Assembly (NCBI GenBank): GCA_029573925.1
Contig: JAKQBV010000505.1
Coordinates: 1 to 16,086, forward strand
DNA: 16,086 nucleotides
Source of the DNA: a bacterium
GTDB taxonomy: Bacteria > UBP15 > UBA6099
Direction of reading: 5' to 3'
Shown: piece after piece, positions 7,088 through 14,200 of the stretch
Layout of the letters: every line of letters starts with the position of its first letter
Numbering within the stretch: the stretch's first letter is position 1
Notes under the pieces: generated by a model
The model's input: the letters and a program-made list of their open reading frames with translations, nothing else
Databases searched by the model: none
Told to the model about the DNA's origin: nothing
Program-made: the position numbers and the translations under genes

Positions 7088-7705
7088 TTATTTATTGCAC
7101 TCTACTATCAAAGCAGCGCACTTTGGAATCCATAGAAGATCAAAACGGACATCGACTTTGACGTCATCGAACACTTGGGAAACAAGAGCCTCGGTCTCTT
7201 TCGGAGTTCTTACGTTTTGCCCTCTGTCGCGCGAGGCGATAAAATGGCCGATTCTCGACTGGCCTTCCGCGAAACATGGGTCGCATGTCACCAGCTTTCC
7301 GCCCGGCTTTAAAACTCCGCGCGCAAGCTCGCACAGTTTGACGACCTCGTCGTCATTCAAATGATGCAGCACCCCGTAGGCCATAGCCACATCGAAATCG
7401 GGCAGGTCTTCTATGTTTTCGGAAACGTCAAGGCACATGAAGACGCCTCTGTCGCCCCAACGATTTTTCGCGTCTTTTATATAGTCGGGATTGGAATCAA
7501 AACCGTAATAATGCGCTCCGTTCACGTACTCCAGAGCCTGCGCCGGACCGCATCCTAAGTCCAGCAAGTAATCGCCCGGAGCGGCTTTTGCGTATTTCTC
7601 CACGATTTCTTTCCTTGCTTTCTTCACTCCCATGAAACTTGTGAAGACGGAATAAACCAAAGGATTTTTCAATATCGCTTTTATCCCTGATTCCGTTTGA
7701 GCCAT
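7088..7705 (-). CDS. Small class I SAM-dependent methyltransferase
   Basis: Cytoplasmic methyltransferase of 205 aa, acceptor unknown. Motif I is LLDLGCGPA (47-55); D70 in YGFDSN is the SAM-ribose acidic residue; D93 in CLDVSE fits the adenine-contact position; then FDVAMAYGVLHHL and the VLKPGGKLVTCDP motif of Methyltransf_11/25. The N-terminal KAILKNPLVYSVFTSFMG helix resembles methyltransferases encoded in polysaccharide or lipid loci. ATG at 7705 has GAGG 8 nt upstream; the stop is TAA. Upstream on the same strand is a GT4 glycosyltransferase, which suggests glycan or glycolipid work, but 322 nt of hairpin-rich DNA separates them, so a shared transcript is unproven. It is unlike the methyltransferase at 4751 beyond the shared fold. 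Confidence 0.9.
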   Translation of the reverse strand: MAQTESGIKAILKNPLVYSVFTSFMGVKKARKEIVEKYAKAAPGDYLLDLGCGPAQALEYVNGAHYYGFDSNPDYIKDAKNRWGDRGVFMCLDVSENIEDLPDFDVAMAYGVLHHLNDDEVVKLCELARGVLKPGGKLVTCDPCFAEGQSRIGHFIASRDRGQNVRTPKETEALVSQVFDDVKVDVRFDLLWIPKCAALIVECNK

Positions 7706-7732
7706 ATTGGTTGCCTCGTCTATGCTTGAACC

Positions 7733-7808
7733 CGGATTCGTCTATAGAGCCGACGAACCGGGGCGATTTTCATAGCGGCGAACTGCTTCGTTGCCGCCGC
7801 ATTTTTTT
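7733..7808 (+). ncRNA. Possible small RNA with two hairpins and an intrinsic terminator
   Basis: Hypothesis from structure only. TTGAGC (7697-7702), an 18-nt spacer and TATGCT (7721-7726) could be a promoter that starts transcription near 7733. The RNA would begin close to a stem of CCCGG-A-TTCGTC (7731-7742) paired with GACGAACCGGG (7752-7762), 11 bp with one bulged A, and end at the GC hairpin and T7 at 7775-7808. No ORF of note lies inside. It is antisense to the leader of the methyltransferase at 7088-7705. It could instead be leader structure of that gene, or part of the repeat cluster next to it. Confidence 0.25.
7775..7808 (+). terminator. Orphan intrinsic terminator-like hairpin
   Basis: GCGGCG (7775-7780) pairs with CGCCGC (7795-7800) and AAC with GTT inside, with a 2-nt bulge and a TGCTTC loop; T7 follows at 7802-7808. 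The polarity is plus strand, yet no plus-strand gene lies upstream within 2 kb. Confidence 0.5.
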
Positions 7809-7813
7809 GTTCT

Positions 7814-7877
7814 GTAGGGGCGCGGTTTCCGCGCCCTATAACTACGACAATTTGGGGCGGGGCAACCCCGCCCCTAC
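7814..7877. repeat. REP-like palindromic doublet
   Basis: Two GC-rich hairpins in inverted order. The first is GGGCGCGG/CCGCGCCC with a TTT loop (7818-7836); the second is GGGGCGGGG/CCCCGCCCC with a CAA loop (7854-7874). The outer ends GTAGGGGCG (7814-7822) and CGCCCCTAC (7869-7877) are perfect reverse complements, so the whole 64-nt unit is itself a palindrome. This layout is typical of dispersed REP/BIME elements moved by RAYT-type transposases; similar GTAGGGGCG-class palindromes are common in intergenic DNA of many bacteria. Only one copy is in the window, so that it is dispersed in this genome is inferred. Confidence 0.55.
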
Positions 7878-7927
7878 TTCAAAAATGCGCCTTGCGTCTC
7901 GCATTTCATCCGCTCTGAACAATCGCT

Positions 7928-7952
7928 CCCGAATCCTAATGACGGATTCGGG
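7928..7952. other. Perfect 9-bp hairpin in the 7706-8027 gene-free stretch
   Basis: CCCGAATCC (7928-7936), a 7-nt loop, and GGATTCGGG (7944-7952). No T tract follows on either strand, so it is not a classic terminator. A weak A/T-rich stem (7974-7979 with 7983-7988) read into seven T on the minus strand lies between it and the stop of the glycosyltransferase and is a better, though poor, terminator candidate for that gene. The rest of 7706-8027 holds the features listed separately and no believable ORF. Confidence 0.35.
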
Positions 7953-8027
7953 TTGAATGATAGCGGCCTGAAAAAAATCCGCGATTTTAGCGCTAAGACA
8001 AAAGACTTGGGACGCCGGAACCGCCAC

Positions 8028-9140
8028 TTAAAGCTCAGAGTAAATCCTTTGAACCGCCTCGGCGTGCCGTTCGGCCGAGAAAAAGTTTTCCGCGCGCTCC
8101 GCGCCCGCCTGCCCCATAGCTTCTCGAAGCAAAGAATCTTCGGCAAGCCTGCCTATTGCTGAAGCCAACGACAGCGGGTCGCGGGGTGGGATAAGCAGCC
8201 CTGTTTCACCATCGACCACGATTTCGGGAACTCCTCCCGCGTTTGTGGCCACCACAGGTTTGCCGCATGCCATAGCCTCTATGAGAACACGCCCGAAGTG
8301 CTCTCTCATACTTGATAGAACCAATATGTCCAAAGCGTTCATCACTTCAGGCATATCGGTGCGTTGTCCAGCAAAAACGACTCGTTTTCCAGCCGGGCTT
8401 GATGAAGCCTGCGCCTCCAGTTCGGAGCGAAGAGGCCCGTCTCCGACTATTGCGAATTTGATGTTTGCTTTATCTGCGAGATTAGCCGCGGCATCGATGA
8501 AATATCTATGTCCTTTGAATTCGTGCAACCACCCCACGACTCCGACAAGCACGTCGCCCTCCCCCGCCCCTAACGAAGCTCTGACATCTCTGTTCAAAGG
8601 CATCCTGTTGAATTTCGTCGTGTCAACAGGATTATGGACAACAGAGACTTTTTCGTCAGCGCCCCTGAGTCCGGAAAACCTTTCAGCAGTTGCTTTTGAA
8701 TTTGCGATGACGCGGGGGTAGAGTTGCAGAAGCATCCTGTCCAGAAGCCCGTCTGAATCGATGATACGAACGTGAAGTATGGCAGGAATACGGCAGATTT
8801 GGGCGGCGACTCCAGCGCAGAGAGCCCTTCTCGCGGTGGCGTTCACATGAACGATGTCGGCTTTTTCTGCTTTGAAGACCGCGCTGAATCCGCCCACGGC
8901 GGATGCCAGCCTATAAGGGGCGGCCGGGTGTTTCAAAGATTCGACGCCAACGATTCTCACGGGAATATCCAGTTCGGAGGCGGACTTTTCCATCCCGCCC
9001 CGCTCAGGCAGAATAAGAACTGGTTCGAAGAGTGTCCGGTCGATTCTTTCCAGTAGATTAAGCAAGCTGATCTCGCCGCCGCCACGGATATCGCCGAAAT
9101 TCGACACATAAATTATTTTTTTTCTTGCGGTCACTCTCAA
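8028..9140 (-). CDS. GT4-family glycosyltransferase
   Basis: Retaining, nucleotide-sugar-dependent glycosyltransferase with the GT-B fold, cytoplasmic or membrane-associated, 370 aa (usual length). The acceptor-side domain starts with KKIIYVSNFGDIRGGGE, where GGGE (20-23) is the glycine-rich loop. The donor-side domain has VGVVGWLHEFKGHRYFIDAA (199-218), IVGDGPLRSEL (231-241) and the hallmark EX7E motif E280-HFGRVLI-E288, then ACGKPVVATNAGGVPEIV. Start TTG at 9140 is preferred because GGAG lies 5 nt before it; a GTG two codons later is a possible alternative with poorer spacing. The donor sugar and product are not inferable; relatives build lipopolysaccharide, capsule or glycolipids. It is transcribed divergently from the sigma-factor operon; a methyltransferase lies downstream on the same strand. 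Confidence 0.95.
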   Translation of the reverse strand: MRVTARKKIIYVSNFGDIRGGGEISLLNLLERIDRTLFEPVLILPERGGMEKSASELDIPVRIVGVESLKHPAAPYRLASAVGGFSAVFKAEKADIVHVNATARRALCAGVAAQICRIPAILHVRIIDSDGLLDRMLLQLYPRVIANSKATAERFSGLRGADEKVSVVHNPVDTTKFNRMPLNRDVRASLGAGEGDVLVGVVGWLHEFKGHRYFIDAAANLADKANIKFAIVGDGPLRSELEAQASSSPAGKRVVFAGQRTDMPEVMNALDILVLSSMREHFGRVLIEAMACGKPVVATNAGGVPEIVVDGETGLLIPPRDPLSLASAIGRLAEDSLLREAMGQAGAERAENFFSAERHAEAVQRIYSEL

Positions 9141-9169
9141 AGAATCTCCGCCGCTGTCCGGTTTATCAT

Positions 9170-9198
9170 ATTATTTGTCACAGACGACCCGATGTCAA
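9170..9198 (-). promoter_or_regulatory. Predicted promoter of the glycosyltransferase gene
   Basis: On the minus strand a perfect TTGACA (9193-9198), a 17-nt spacer and AATAAT (9170-9175; five of six consensus bases). The TTG start is about 30 nt downstream with GGAG in front of it. Confidence 0.6.
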
Positions 9199-9223
9199 AG
9201 AGATAGCGGGATGCCTGAAACGG

Positions 9224-9252
9224 TTGCAAAACATATATTTGAAATATATACT
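9224..9252 (+). promoter_or_regulatory. Promoter of the partner-switching operon with an embedded palindrome
   Basis: TTGCAA (9224-9229), 17 nt, then TATACT (9247-9252; five of six -10 bases). The spacer and the first -10 bases hold a perfect 17-bp palindrome, ATATATTT-G-AAATATAT (9233-9249), which could be a repressor or activator site. It lies 55 nt upstream of the STAS ATG. Confidence 0.5.
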
Positions 9253-9307
9253 ACTCGCAAGCAATGTCTAATCTGACAGTTTTGCTGAGCTTGAAAGGAG
9301 AATTCCA

Positions 9308-9655
9308 ATGGATCTGAAGCTGGAAGTTAAGAGAGAGAAGGATTACTCATACGTCACAGTCAATGGCGAAATAGACCTTTACAACGCTCACAAACTGAAA
9401 GAAAAGATAGGTCAGACGATGGACGGGATGGATTCGCCGAACATGGTTCTCGACCTCAAGGATGTCGATTACATCGACAGCACCGGGCTTGGAATTCTGA
9501 TAGGAATCAAGCGAAGAGTGTCTGAAAACAAAGGAGAACTGGCGCTAGTGCTCCGCTCCGACCGGATTCACAAACTCTTCGAGATAACCGGGCTGATAAA
9601 TATTTTTGCAATCGCGCGTTCCAGCGAGGATGCGATAGCGCGGCTTTCCAAATGA
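9308..9655 (+). CDS. STAS-domain anti-sigma factor antagonist (RsbV/SpoIIAA type)
   Basis: Cytoplasmic switch protein of 115 aa, the normal size. In this family the unphosphorylated form binds the anti-sigma factor and frees the sigma factor; phosphorylation by the anti-sigma kinase blocks binding. The fold is easily seen: SYVTVNGEIDLYNAHKLKE, then MVLDLKDVDYIDSTGLGIL, where S58 in DSTG is the phosphorylatable serine. ATG at 9308 has AAGGAG 7 nt upstream. It is the first gene of a three-gene operon; the anti-sigma gene starts 10 nt after its stop. The gene order antagonist, anti-sigma, sigma is that of spoIIA in Bacillus. Confidence 0.96.
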   Translation: MDLKLEVKREKDYSYVTVNGEIDLYNAHKLKEKIGQTMDGMDSPNMVLDLKDVDYIDSTGLGILIGIKRRVSENKGELALVLRSDRIHKLFEITGLINIFAIARSSEDAIARLSK

Positions 9656-9665
9656 GGGGGAGAAG

Positions 9666-10076
9666 ATGAATATCGACACGAAAGCTCATTCGCTTGTCGA
9701 GCTAAAAATACCCAGAAGGCCGGAATACCTGCGGGTTGTGAGGTTGCTTGTGTCCGGATATGTGTCGCGGTTCCCGGCTCCGGTAGACATGGTGGAGGAC
9801 ATCAAAGTGGCCGTGTCGGAAGCGTGCAACTGCTCGATGAGAGACACGGACCCGGCATGCGCTGAAGGCAGGCTTGACATATCCTGCTTTGTCGAAGACG
9901 ACAAGCTGTGTTTCGAAATAAGAGACGAGAACGCGACATCCGCGCCGGACTCTAGTTCGGACGAGGCCAGTCTGGGGCTTCTTCTCATTAGAACATTGAT
10001 GGAAGATGTGGAAGTCCGCTCTGAACAAAACAGCGGAGTAGTCATATCAATGAAAAAAACCATTACATCGATCTGA
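9666..10076 (+). CDS. RsbW/SpoIIAB-like anti-sigma factor with degenerate ATP site
   Basis: Predicted anti-sigma factor of the GHKL ATPase fold (HATPase_c_2), 136 aa. It would hold the sigma factor encoded next door. DIKVAVSEACNCSM (45-58) is the N-box helix and SLGLLLIRTLMEDVEV (102-117) is the G2 region. Two usual nucleotide-binding elements are altered: the N-box Asn that sits four residues after the conserved Glu (E52) is Cys56, and the G1 motif DxGxG reads DENAT (87-91) with both Gly missing. Kinase activity on S58 of the antagonist is therefore doubtful. The start has GGGGGAG 3 nt upstream, spaced rather tightly. The neighbours leave little doubt about the family. It may work as a binding-only partner, or have diverged in how it binds ATP. 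Confidence 0.9.
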   Translation: MNIDTKAHSLVELKIPRRPEYLRVVRLLVSGYVSRFPAPVDMVEDIKVAVSEACNCSMRDTDPACAEGRLDISCFVEDDKLCFEIRDENATSAPDSSSDEASLGLLLIRTLMEDVEVRSEQNSGVVISMKKTITSI

Positions 10077-10087
10077 GGCTTATCAGT

Positions 10088-10849
10088 TTGACCCCCGACA
10101 GCCAAACACCAGAAAAATCCAAGGCGTTGCTCGATATGTTCCGGGAGCTTCGAGCGGGCGGAGATTCGTCTTTGCGAGACAGGATAATCGAGCAGCATAT
10201 AAATATGCCAAAGTTTTTTGCCAACAGATTCGGCAAGCATGATCAACAGGAAGACCTTGTTCAAGTGGCAAATCTCGGACTTATCAACGCGGTCGACAGG
10301 TTCGACCCCGACCGGGGAGTCGAATTCAACACTTTTGCGACGATAACGATTTTAGGCGAAATTAAGAGATACTTCAGAGACAAAACATGGAGCCTGAAGG
10401 TTCCACGCCGAATAAAAGACCTGAATATAGCGATTAATCAAACAATTGAGCGTTTGAGCCAGCAACTCGACCACCAGCCGACTTATGAAGAAGTCGCCGC
10501 TGAAATAGGGTGCTCGGTCGAAGACGTAATCGAGTCCCGCGAGGCGGTGATGTCGTACCGGATGGTGTCGCTGGACAAGGAAGTGGACGGAGACGGCGGC
10601 GAGGGCGGCTCGCCTCTTATAGAGATGATCGGCGGGATAGACAAAAAGATAGACCAGTTGAGCGACAGACTGTCGCTCCAAACCGGATTGAAACAATTGA
10701 AAGACGATGAGAAATTTGTTATCTTTAACCGGTATTTTGAGAACCTGTCGCAGGCGGAAATCTCAAAAATGATGAACGTCTCGCAGATGCAGGTCTCCCG
10801 GCTCCAATCGGCCGCGCTCGAAAAGCTGAAAAAGCTTCTCGACAATTAG
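10088..10849 (+). CDS. RNA polymerase sigma factor, SigB/SigF/SigG family
   Basis: Group 3 sigma70-family factor of 253 aa that would direct RNA polymerase to a stress or developmental regulon. Region 2 is QEDLVQVANLGLINAVDRF and the following FNTFATITILGEIKRYFRD (54-98), region 3 covers about 105-185, and region 4 ends in a helix-turn-helix, LSQAEISKMMNVSQMQVSRL (220-239). The start is TTG at 10088: GAGG lies 9 nt upstream and overlaps the stop of the anti-sigma gene, which suggests translational coupling; the next in-frame ATG would cut into region 1.2. A Gly/Asp-rich insert (DGDGGEGG, 167-174) lies between regions 3 and 4. It is the third gene of the operon and so is expected to be held by the RsbW-like protein. 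The choice between SigB-like stress and SigF-like developmental roles is open. Confidence 0.95.
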   Translation: MTPDSQTPEKSKALLDMFRELRAGGDSSLRDRIIEQHINMPKFFANRFGKHDQQEDLVQVANLGLINAVDRFDPDRGVEFNTFATITILGEIKRYFRDKTWSLKVPRRIKDLNIAINQTIERLSQQLDHQPTYEEVAAEIGCSVEDVIESREAVMSYRMVSLDKEVDGDGGEGGSPLIEMIGGIDKKIDQLSDRLSLQTGLKQLKDDEKFVIFNRYFENLSQAEISKMMNVSQMQVSRLQSAALEKLKKLLDN

Positions 10850-10870
10850 CGGCAGAAATTAACGATGAAT

Positions 10871-10909
10871 CGCTTCTCCGCCGGATGAATACTGAAGGCG
10901 TTTTTTTTT
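10871..10909 (+). terminator. Intrinsic terminator after the sigma-factor gene
   Basis: CGCTTC (10871-10876) pairs with GAAG-GCG (10894-10900) with one bulged G, and nine T residues follow (10901-10909). The loop is long (about 17 nt). It would separate the partner-switching operon from alaS. Confidence 0.5.
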
Positions 10910-10915
10910 GTGAGA

Positions 10916-10942
10916 GCGCGAACGCGGGCCCGCCGCGTGCGC
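10916..10942 (+). other. Strong hairpin in the alaS leader
   Basis: GCGC-GAA-CGCGG (10916-10927), loop GCCCG, then CCGCG-T-GCGC (10933-10942): nine GC pairs around a small internal loop. It lies between the T9 tract and the alaS ATG at 10986. There is no T-box signature. It may be a leader structure or a second part of the termination region; I see no good promoter between it and alaS. Confidence 0.35.
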
Positions 10943-10985
10943 CCGGTTATGAAAACAATCTTTTACGCTTCGAGGTGCGCCAAGG

Positions 10986-13634
10986 ATGAAATCGACAGAC
11001 ATCAGGGAAAAATATCTTTCTTTTTTCGAGGAAAAGGGTCATCTGCGGCATCCCAGTTCGTCGCTCGTTCCCGAAGACCCCACGCTTCTTACGACTTCCG
11101 CCGGGATGGTTCAATTTAAGCCGTATTTCCTCGGTCTGAAAACTCCTCCGCGTACTAGGCTTACGACATCTCAAAAGTGTCTGCGCGCAAAGGACCTTGA
11201 TGAAGTCGGGAGAACTCCCCGGCATCACACGTTCTTTGAAATGCTCGGCAATTTTTCTTTCGGAGACTACTTCAAGCGCGAGGCGATAACGTGGGCTTGG
11301 GAGCTTCTGACGGAGGTTTTCGGGATACAGAAAGAGAAATTGAAGATTTCCGTGTACCACGAAGACGAAGAGGCGGCGGGCATCTGGCTTGACGAAATCG
11401 GCATTGCCAAAGAGCGCTTCTACAGGTTCGGAGAGGCAGACAATTATTGGCCTGTCAGCGCTCCCTCGCTCGGCCCCAACGGCCCCTGCGGCCCCTGCTC
11501 GGAAATATTCTACGACTTCGGCCCGGATCGAGGATGCGGCTCTCCGGAATGCAACCCGTCCTGCGACTGCGCTAGACACATCGAGATATGGAACCTTGTG
11601 TTCATGCAGTTCGAGCGGCACGACGGCGGAAAGCTGACGCCTCTGCCGAAGAAAAACATAGACACCGGCTCCGGGTTGGAAAGGGTCGCCTCCGTGCTTC
11701 AGGGCGCGGAAACGAATTTCGAGACGGACCTGTTCATGCCGATAATCCAAAAGCTTGAGGACATGACGGGGATAAAATATGCCGATGCGAAGATTCCGTT
11801 CCGCGTGATGGCGGACCACGTCAGAGGCGCCGGTTTCCTCATCGCCGACGGCGTTTTTCCATCCAATGAAGGGCGCGGATATCTTCTTAGAAAACTGATT
11901 CGTCGCGCCGCCACTCATGGCCGGGAATCAGGTCTGGACCGCCCATTCCTCTCCGAACTGATACCGGTGGTCGCAGATATACTCGGCTCGGTGTATCCGG
12001 ACATAGTTGAGAAATCAGGTTTCATTTCGACGATATTGACCAAGGAAGAGGAACAGTTTGCAGAGTCAGTTCAACAGGGGCGGCTTTACGTGATAAACAA
12101 CCGCGAACGGCTCTCTTCCGGCTCCGGACTGGCTGACGGTTCGATAATATTCACGGCTTACGACACCTACGGGCTGCCCATCGAGGAGGCTGAAAAAATA
12201 GCCCGCGAGCTTGGCCTGAACGGAATAGACATGGCGGGTTTCAACGACGCTATGGAGTCTCAAAAAGAGCGTTCGCGCAAGGGAAGCAAGATGGACGGCT
12301 CGGTGTTCACCGAAGACATCGAAAAGGTTTACCGCGACGCGGTAGAGGGAAAAGAGGCCGGGATTTTCGACGGTTACGATAACATCGTGATGAATTCTAA
12401 AGTGGTTTCGATAGTAATAGACGGAGCGGCCTCAAAAAAGGCGGAAACCGGGCAGAAGATTTCGCTCATAACAAACCGCACGCCGTTCTATGGAGAAATG
12501 GGCGGACAGGTGGGCGACATCGGAGAGGCTGTTTCAGAATCCGGAACGCGACTTATCATTACTGAATCTTTCGTGGTCGAAGGCAAAACAGTGGTGCACA
12601 GGGCCTTGGTGGCGGAAGGGAGCCTGAATGAGGGCGACGAGTTGACGATGAAAGTGGACGCGGAAAGGCGCGCGGCAATAGTCAGACACCACACGGCCAC
12701 GCATCTTCTCCACGCGGCTTTGAGAAGCGTCCTAGGAGAGCACGTTCATCAGGCCGGATCGTATGTCGGCCCGGACAAGCTGCGCTTCGACTTTACCCAC
12801 CATGCCGCCGTGTCTCCCGAAGAGCTTGCGCGTGTGGAAGAGATCGTCAATGACAGGATTCTTGCGGCGCTGGCCGTCAGGTCCGCTGTCAAGGATATCG
12901 AATCTGCGAAGAAAGAGGGCGCGATGGCCCTGTTCGGAGAGAAATACGGAGATGAAGTCCGAATGATTGACGTGGAAGGCTTCAGCAAGGAGCTTTGCGG
13001 CGGAACCCATGTCGGCAACACAGCGCAGATCGGTTTTGTAAAAATCGTCGAGGAACGCTCTATAGGCGGCTCGATGAGAAGAATCGAGGCTTTGGCGGGC
13101 AAACAGGCTATCGCGCACATAAACGAAAAACTCGACGCTTTAAAAAAGGCCGCGGCTCTCTTGAAGATTAAGGACACATTGGTTCCTCAGACGTTAGAAA
13201 CTCTTATAGCCGAAAAGGAACGGCTCGCGCGTGAAATCAAGAAGGCCGGCAAATCAGACTTGAAGGAAAAGTCCGGCGAAGCTCTTGCGGCAGCGGAAAT
13301 GATCGGCGATGTCGCCCTCTTCGCGGCTGCTCCTGAAGGGCTGACCGTCGACGAGCTTAGAGCCATATTCGACGATATAAAAGTGAAAAATAAATCTTTC
13401 GCGGCGGTGCTAGGCTCAAGCGTGGAGGGGAAAGCCAATCTGATAACAGCGGTGTCTCAGGATGTTGCGGACAGAGGGCTGGACGCGGGAGCGCTTGTTA
13501 AGGAAATCGCAAAAATGGTAAAAGGCGGCGGCGGCGGCACGAAGCTGCTCGCTCAGGCCGGCGGCAAAGACGGCTCAAAAATCGCTGACGCAGTCAAGAA
13601 CGGCGCGGATATAATAAGAGGGAAACTTTCTTGA
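10986..13634 (+). CDS. alaS: Alanyl-tRNA synthetase
   Basis: Class II synthetase that charges tRNA-Ala and clears mischarged Ser/Gly, 882 aa, full length. The catalytic core has SAGMVQFKPYFLG (38-50), RHHTFFEMLGNFSFGDYFK (79-97) and DTGSGLERV (226-234). The GPCGPCSEI segment with four further Cys (168-195) is the Cys-rich insert common in bacterial AlaRS. The editing domain has HTATH (569-573) and CGGTH (671-675), whose His569, His573, Cys671 and His675 should bind zinc. A coiled region (about 711-760) leads to the C-Ala domain with KGGGGGTKLLAQAGGKD. ATG at 10986 is preceded by GAGG about 10 nt away. The stop overlaps the start of the next gene (TTGA). All motifs are intact. Confidence 0.99.
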   Translation: MKSTDIREKYLSFFEEKGHLRHPSSSLVPEDPTLLTTSAGMVQFKPYFLGLKTPPRTRLTTSQKCLRAKDLDEVGRTPRHHTFFEMLGNFSFGDYFKREAITWAWELLTEVFGIQKEKLKISVYHEDEEAAGIWLDEIGIAKERFYRFGEADNYWPVSAPSLGPNGPCGPCSEIFYDFGPDRGCGSPECNPSCDCARHIEIWNLVFMQFERHDGGKLTPLPKKNIDTGSGLERVASVLQGAETNFETDLFMPIIQKLEDMTGIKYADAKIPFRVMADHVRGAGFLIADGVFPSNEGRGYLLRKLIRRAATHGRESGLDRPFLSELIPVVADILGSVYPDIVEKSGFISTILTKEEEQFAESVQQGRLYVINNRERLSSGSGLADGSIIFTAYDTYGLPIEEAEKIARELGLNGIDMAGFNDAMESQKERSRKGSKMDGSVFTEDIEKVYRDAVEGKEAGIFDGYDNIVMNSKVVSIVIDGAASKKAETGQKISLITNRTPFYGEMGGQVGDIGEAVSESGTRLIITESFVVEGKTVVHRALVAEGSLNEGDELTMKVDAERRAAIVRHHTATHLLHAALRSVLGEHVHQAGSYVGPDKLRFDFTHHAAVSPEELARVEEIVNDRILAALAVRSAVKDIESAKKEGAMALFGEKYGDEVRMIDVEGFSKELCGGTHVGNTAQIGFVKIVEERSIGGSMRRIEALAGKQAIAHINEKLDALKKAAALLKIKDTLVPQTLETLIAEKERLAREIKKAGKSDLKEKSGEALAAAEMIGDVALFAAAPEGLTVDELRAIFDDIKVKNKSFAAVLGSSVEGKANLITAVSQDVADRGLDAGALVKEIAKMVKGGGGGTKLLAQAGGKDGSKIADAVKNGADIIRGKLS

Positions 13635-14155
13635 GCGTTATTTCATACAAGAACAAAACGCCGCAGATCCCGAAATCGGTTTTTTCCGCAGACACCGCGA
13701 GGATCATTGGCGACGTGACAATGGGCGAGCGTTCAAGCGTCTGGTATGGAGCCGTAGTCAGAGGGGATCAAGCCAGAGTCGTCATCGGCTCGGGGGCGAA
13801 TCTTCAGGACGGGGTGGTGGCGCATGTGTCCGAAAACCAGCCATGCGTAATCGGAGACTATGTGACAATCGGACATAACGCGGTCGCGCACGCGTGCGTC
13901 ATCGGCAGTTTCACGCTCGTCGGAGTGGGAAGCGTGGCTCTCGACGGCTCCGTCATAGGGGAAGGCTCGATCATCGCGGCTGGCTCGGTGGTTCCTCCCG
14001 GCAAGGAATTCCCTCCCCGCTCTTTCATTCTCGGCGCGCCCGGCAGACTTGTGCGAGAAGTGACCGAGGAAGAATACAACCGCAATATCAGAATCGCCGA
14101 ATCATATATCAAGCTTGCGGCGGAGTATATGTCCGGCGGACACGGCAGCCGCTGA
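13631..14155 (+). CDS. Gamma-carbonic-anhydrase-like left-handed beta-helix protein
   Basis: Hexapeptide-repeat protein of 174 aa from the YrdA/PaaY/CaiE group of the gamma carbonic anhydrase family; homotrimeric, with metal held between subunits. Repeats run from residue 20 to about 140 (IIGDVTMGE, VIGSGANLQDG, VIGDYVTIGHNAVAHACVIGS, VIGEGSIIAAGSVVPPG), followed by a C-terminal helix. Likely metal ligands are His65, His82 and His87, and RGD (44-46) plus Gln59 match active-site positions. Start TTG at 13631 overlaps the alaS stop in TTGA, with GAGGG 8 nt upstream, so translation is probably coupled to alaS. Many members have weak or no carbonic anhydrase activity, so CO2 hydration is only a family-based guess; acyl or nucleoside side roles are possible. 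Confidence 0.93.
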   Translation: MSVISYKNKTPQIPKSVFSADTARIIGDVTMGERSSVWYGAVVRGDQARVVIGSGANLQDGVVAHVSENQPCVIGDYVTIGHNAVAHACVIGSFTLVGVGSVALDGSVIGEGSIIAAGSVVPPGKEFPPRSFILGAPGRLVREVTEEEYNRNIRIAESYIKLAAEYMSGGHGSR

Positions 14156-14200
14156 CGCAGGCGTCTGGCAAACGCCCGCCGCCACTCTCGGAGAAATCAG

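Noticed and set aside
7706..8027. CRISPR array or tandem repeat in the hairpin-rich gap
   Set aside because: The hairpins differ in sequence and spacing and do not form a direct-repeat and spacer pattern.
10849..10985. T-box riboswitch before alaS
   Set aside because: No TGG-type T-box sequence or specifier stem is visible; only a plain GC hairpin is.
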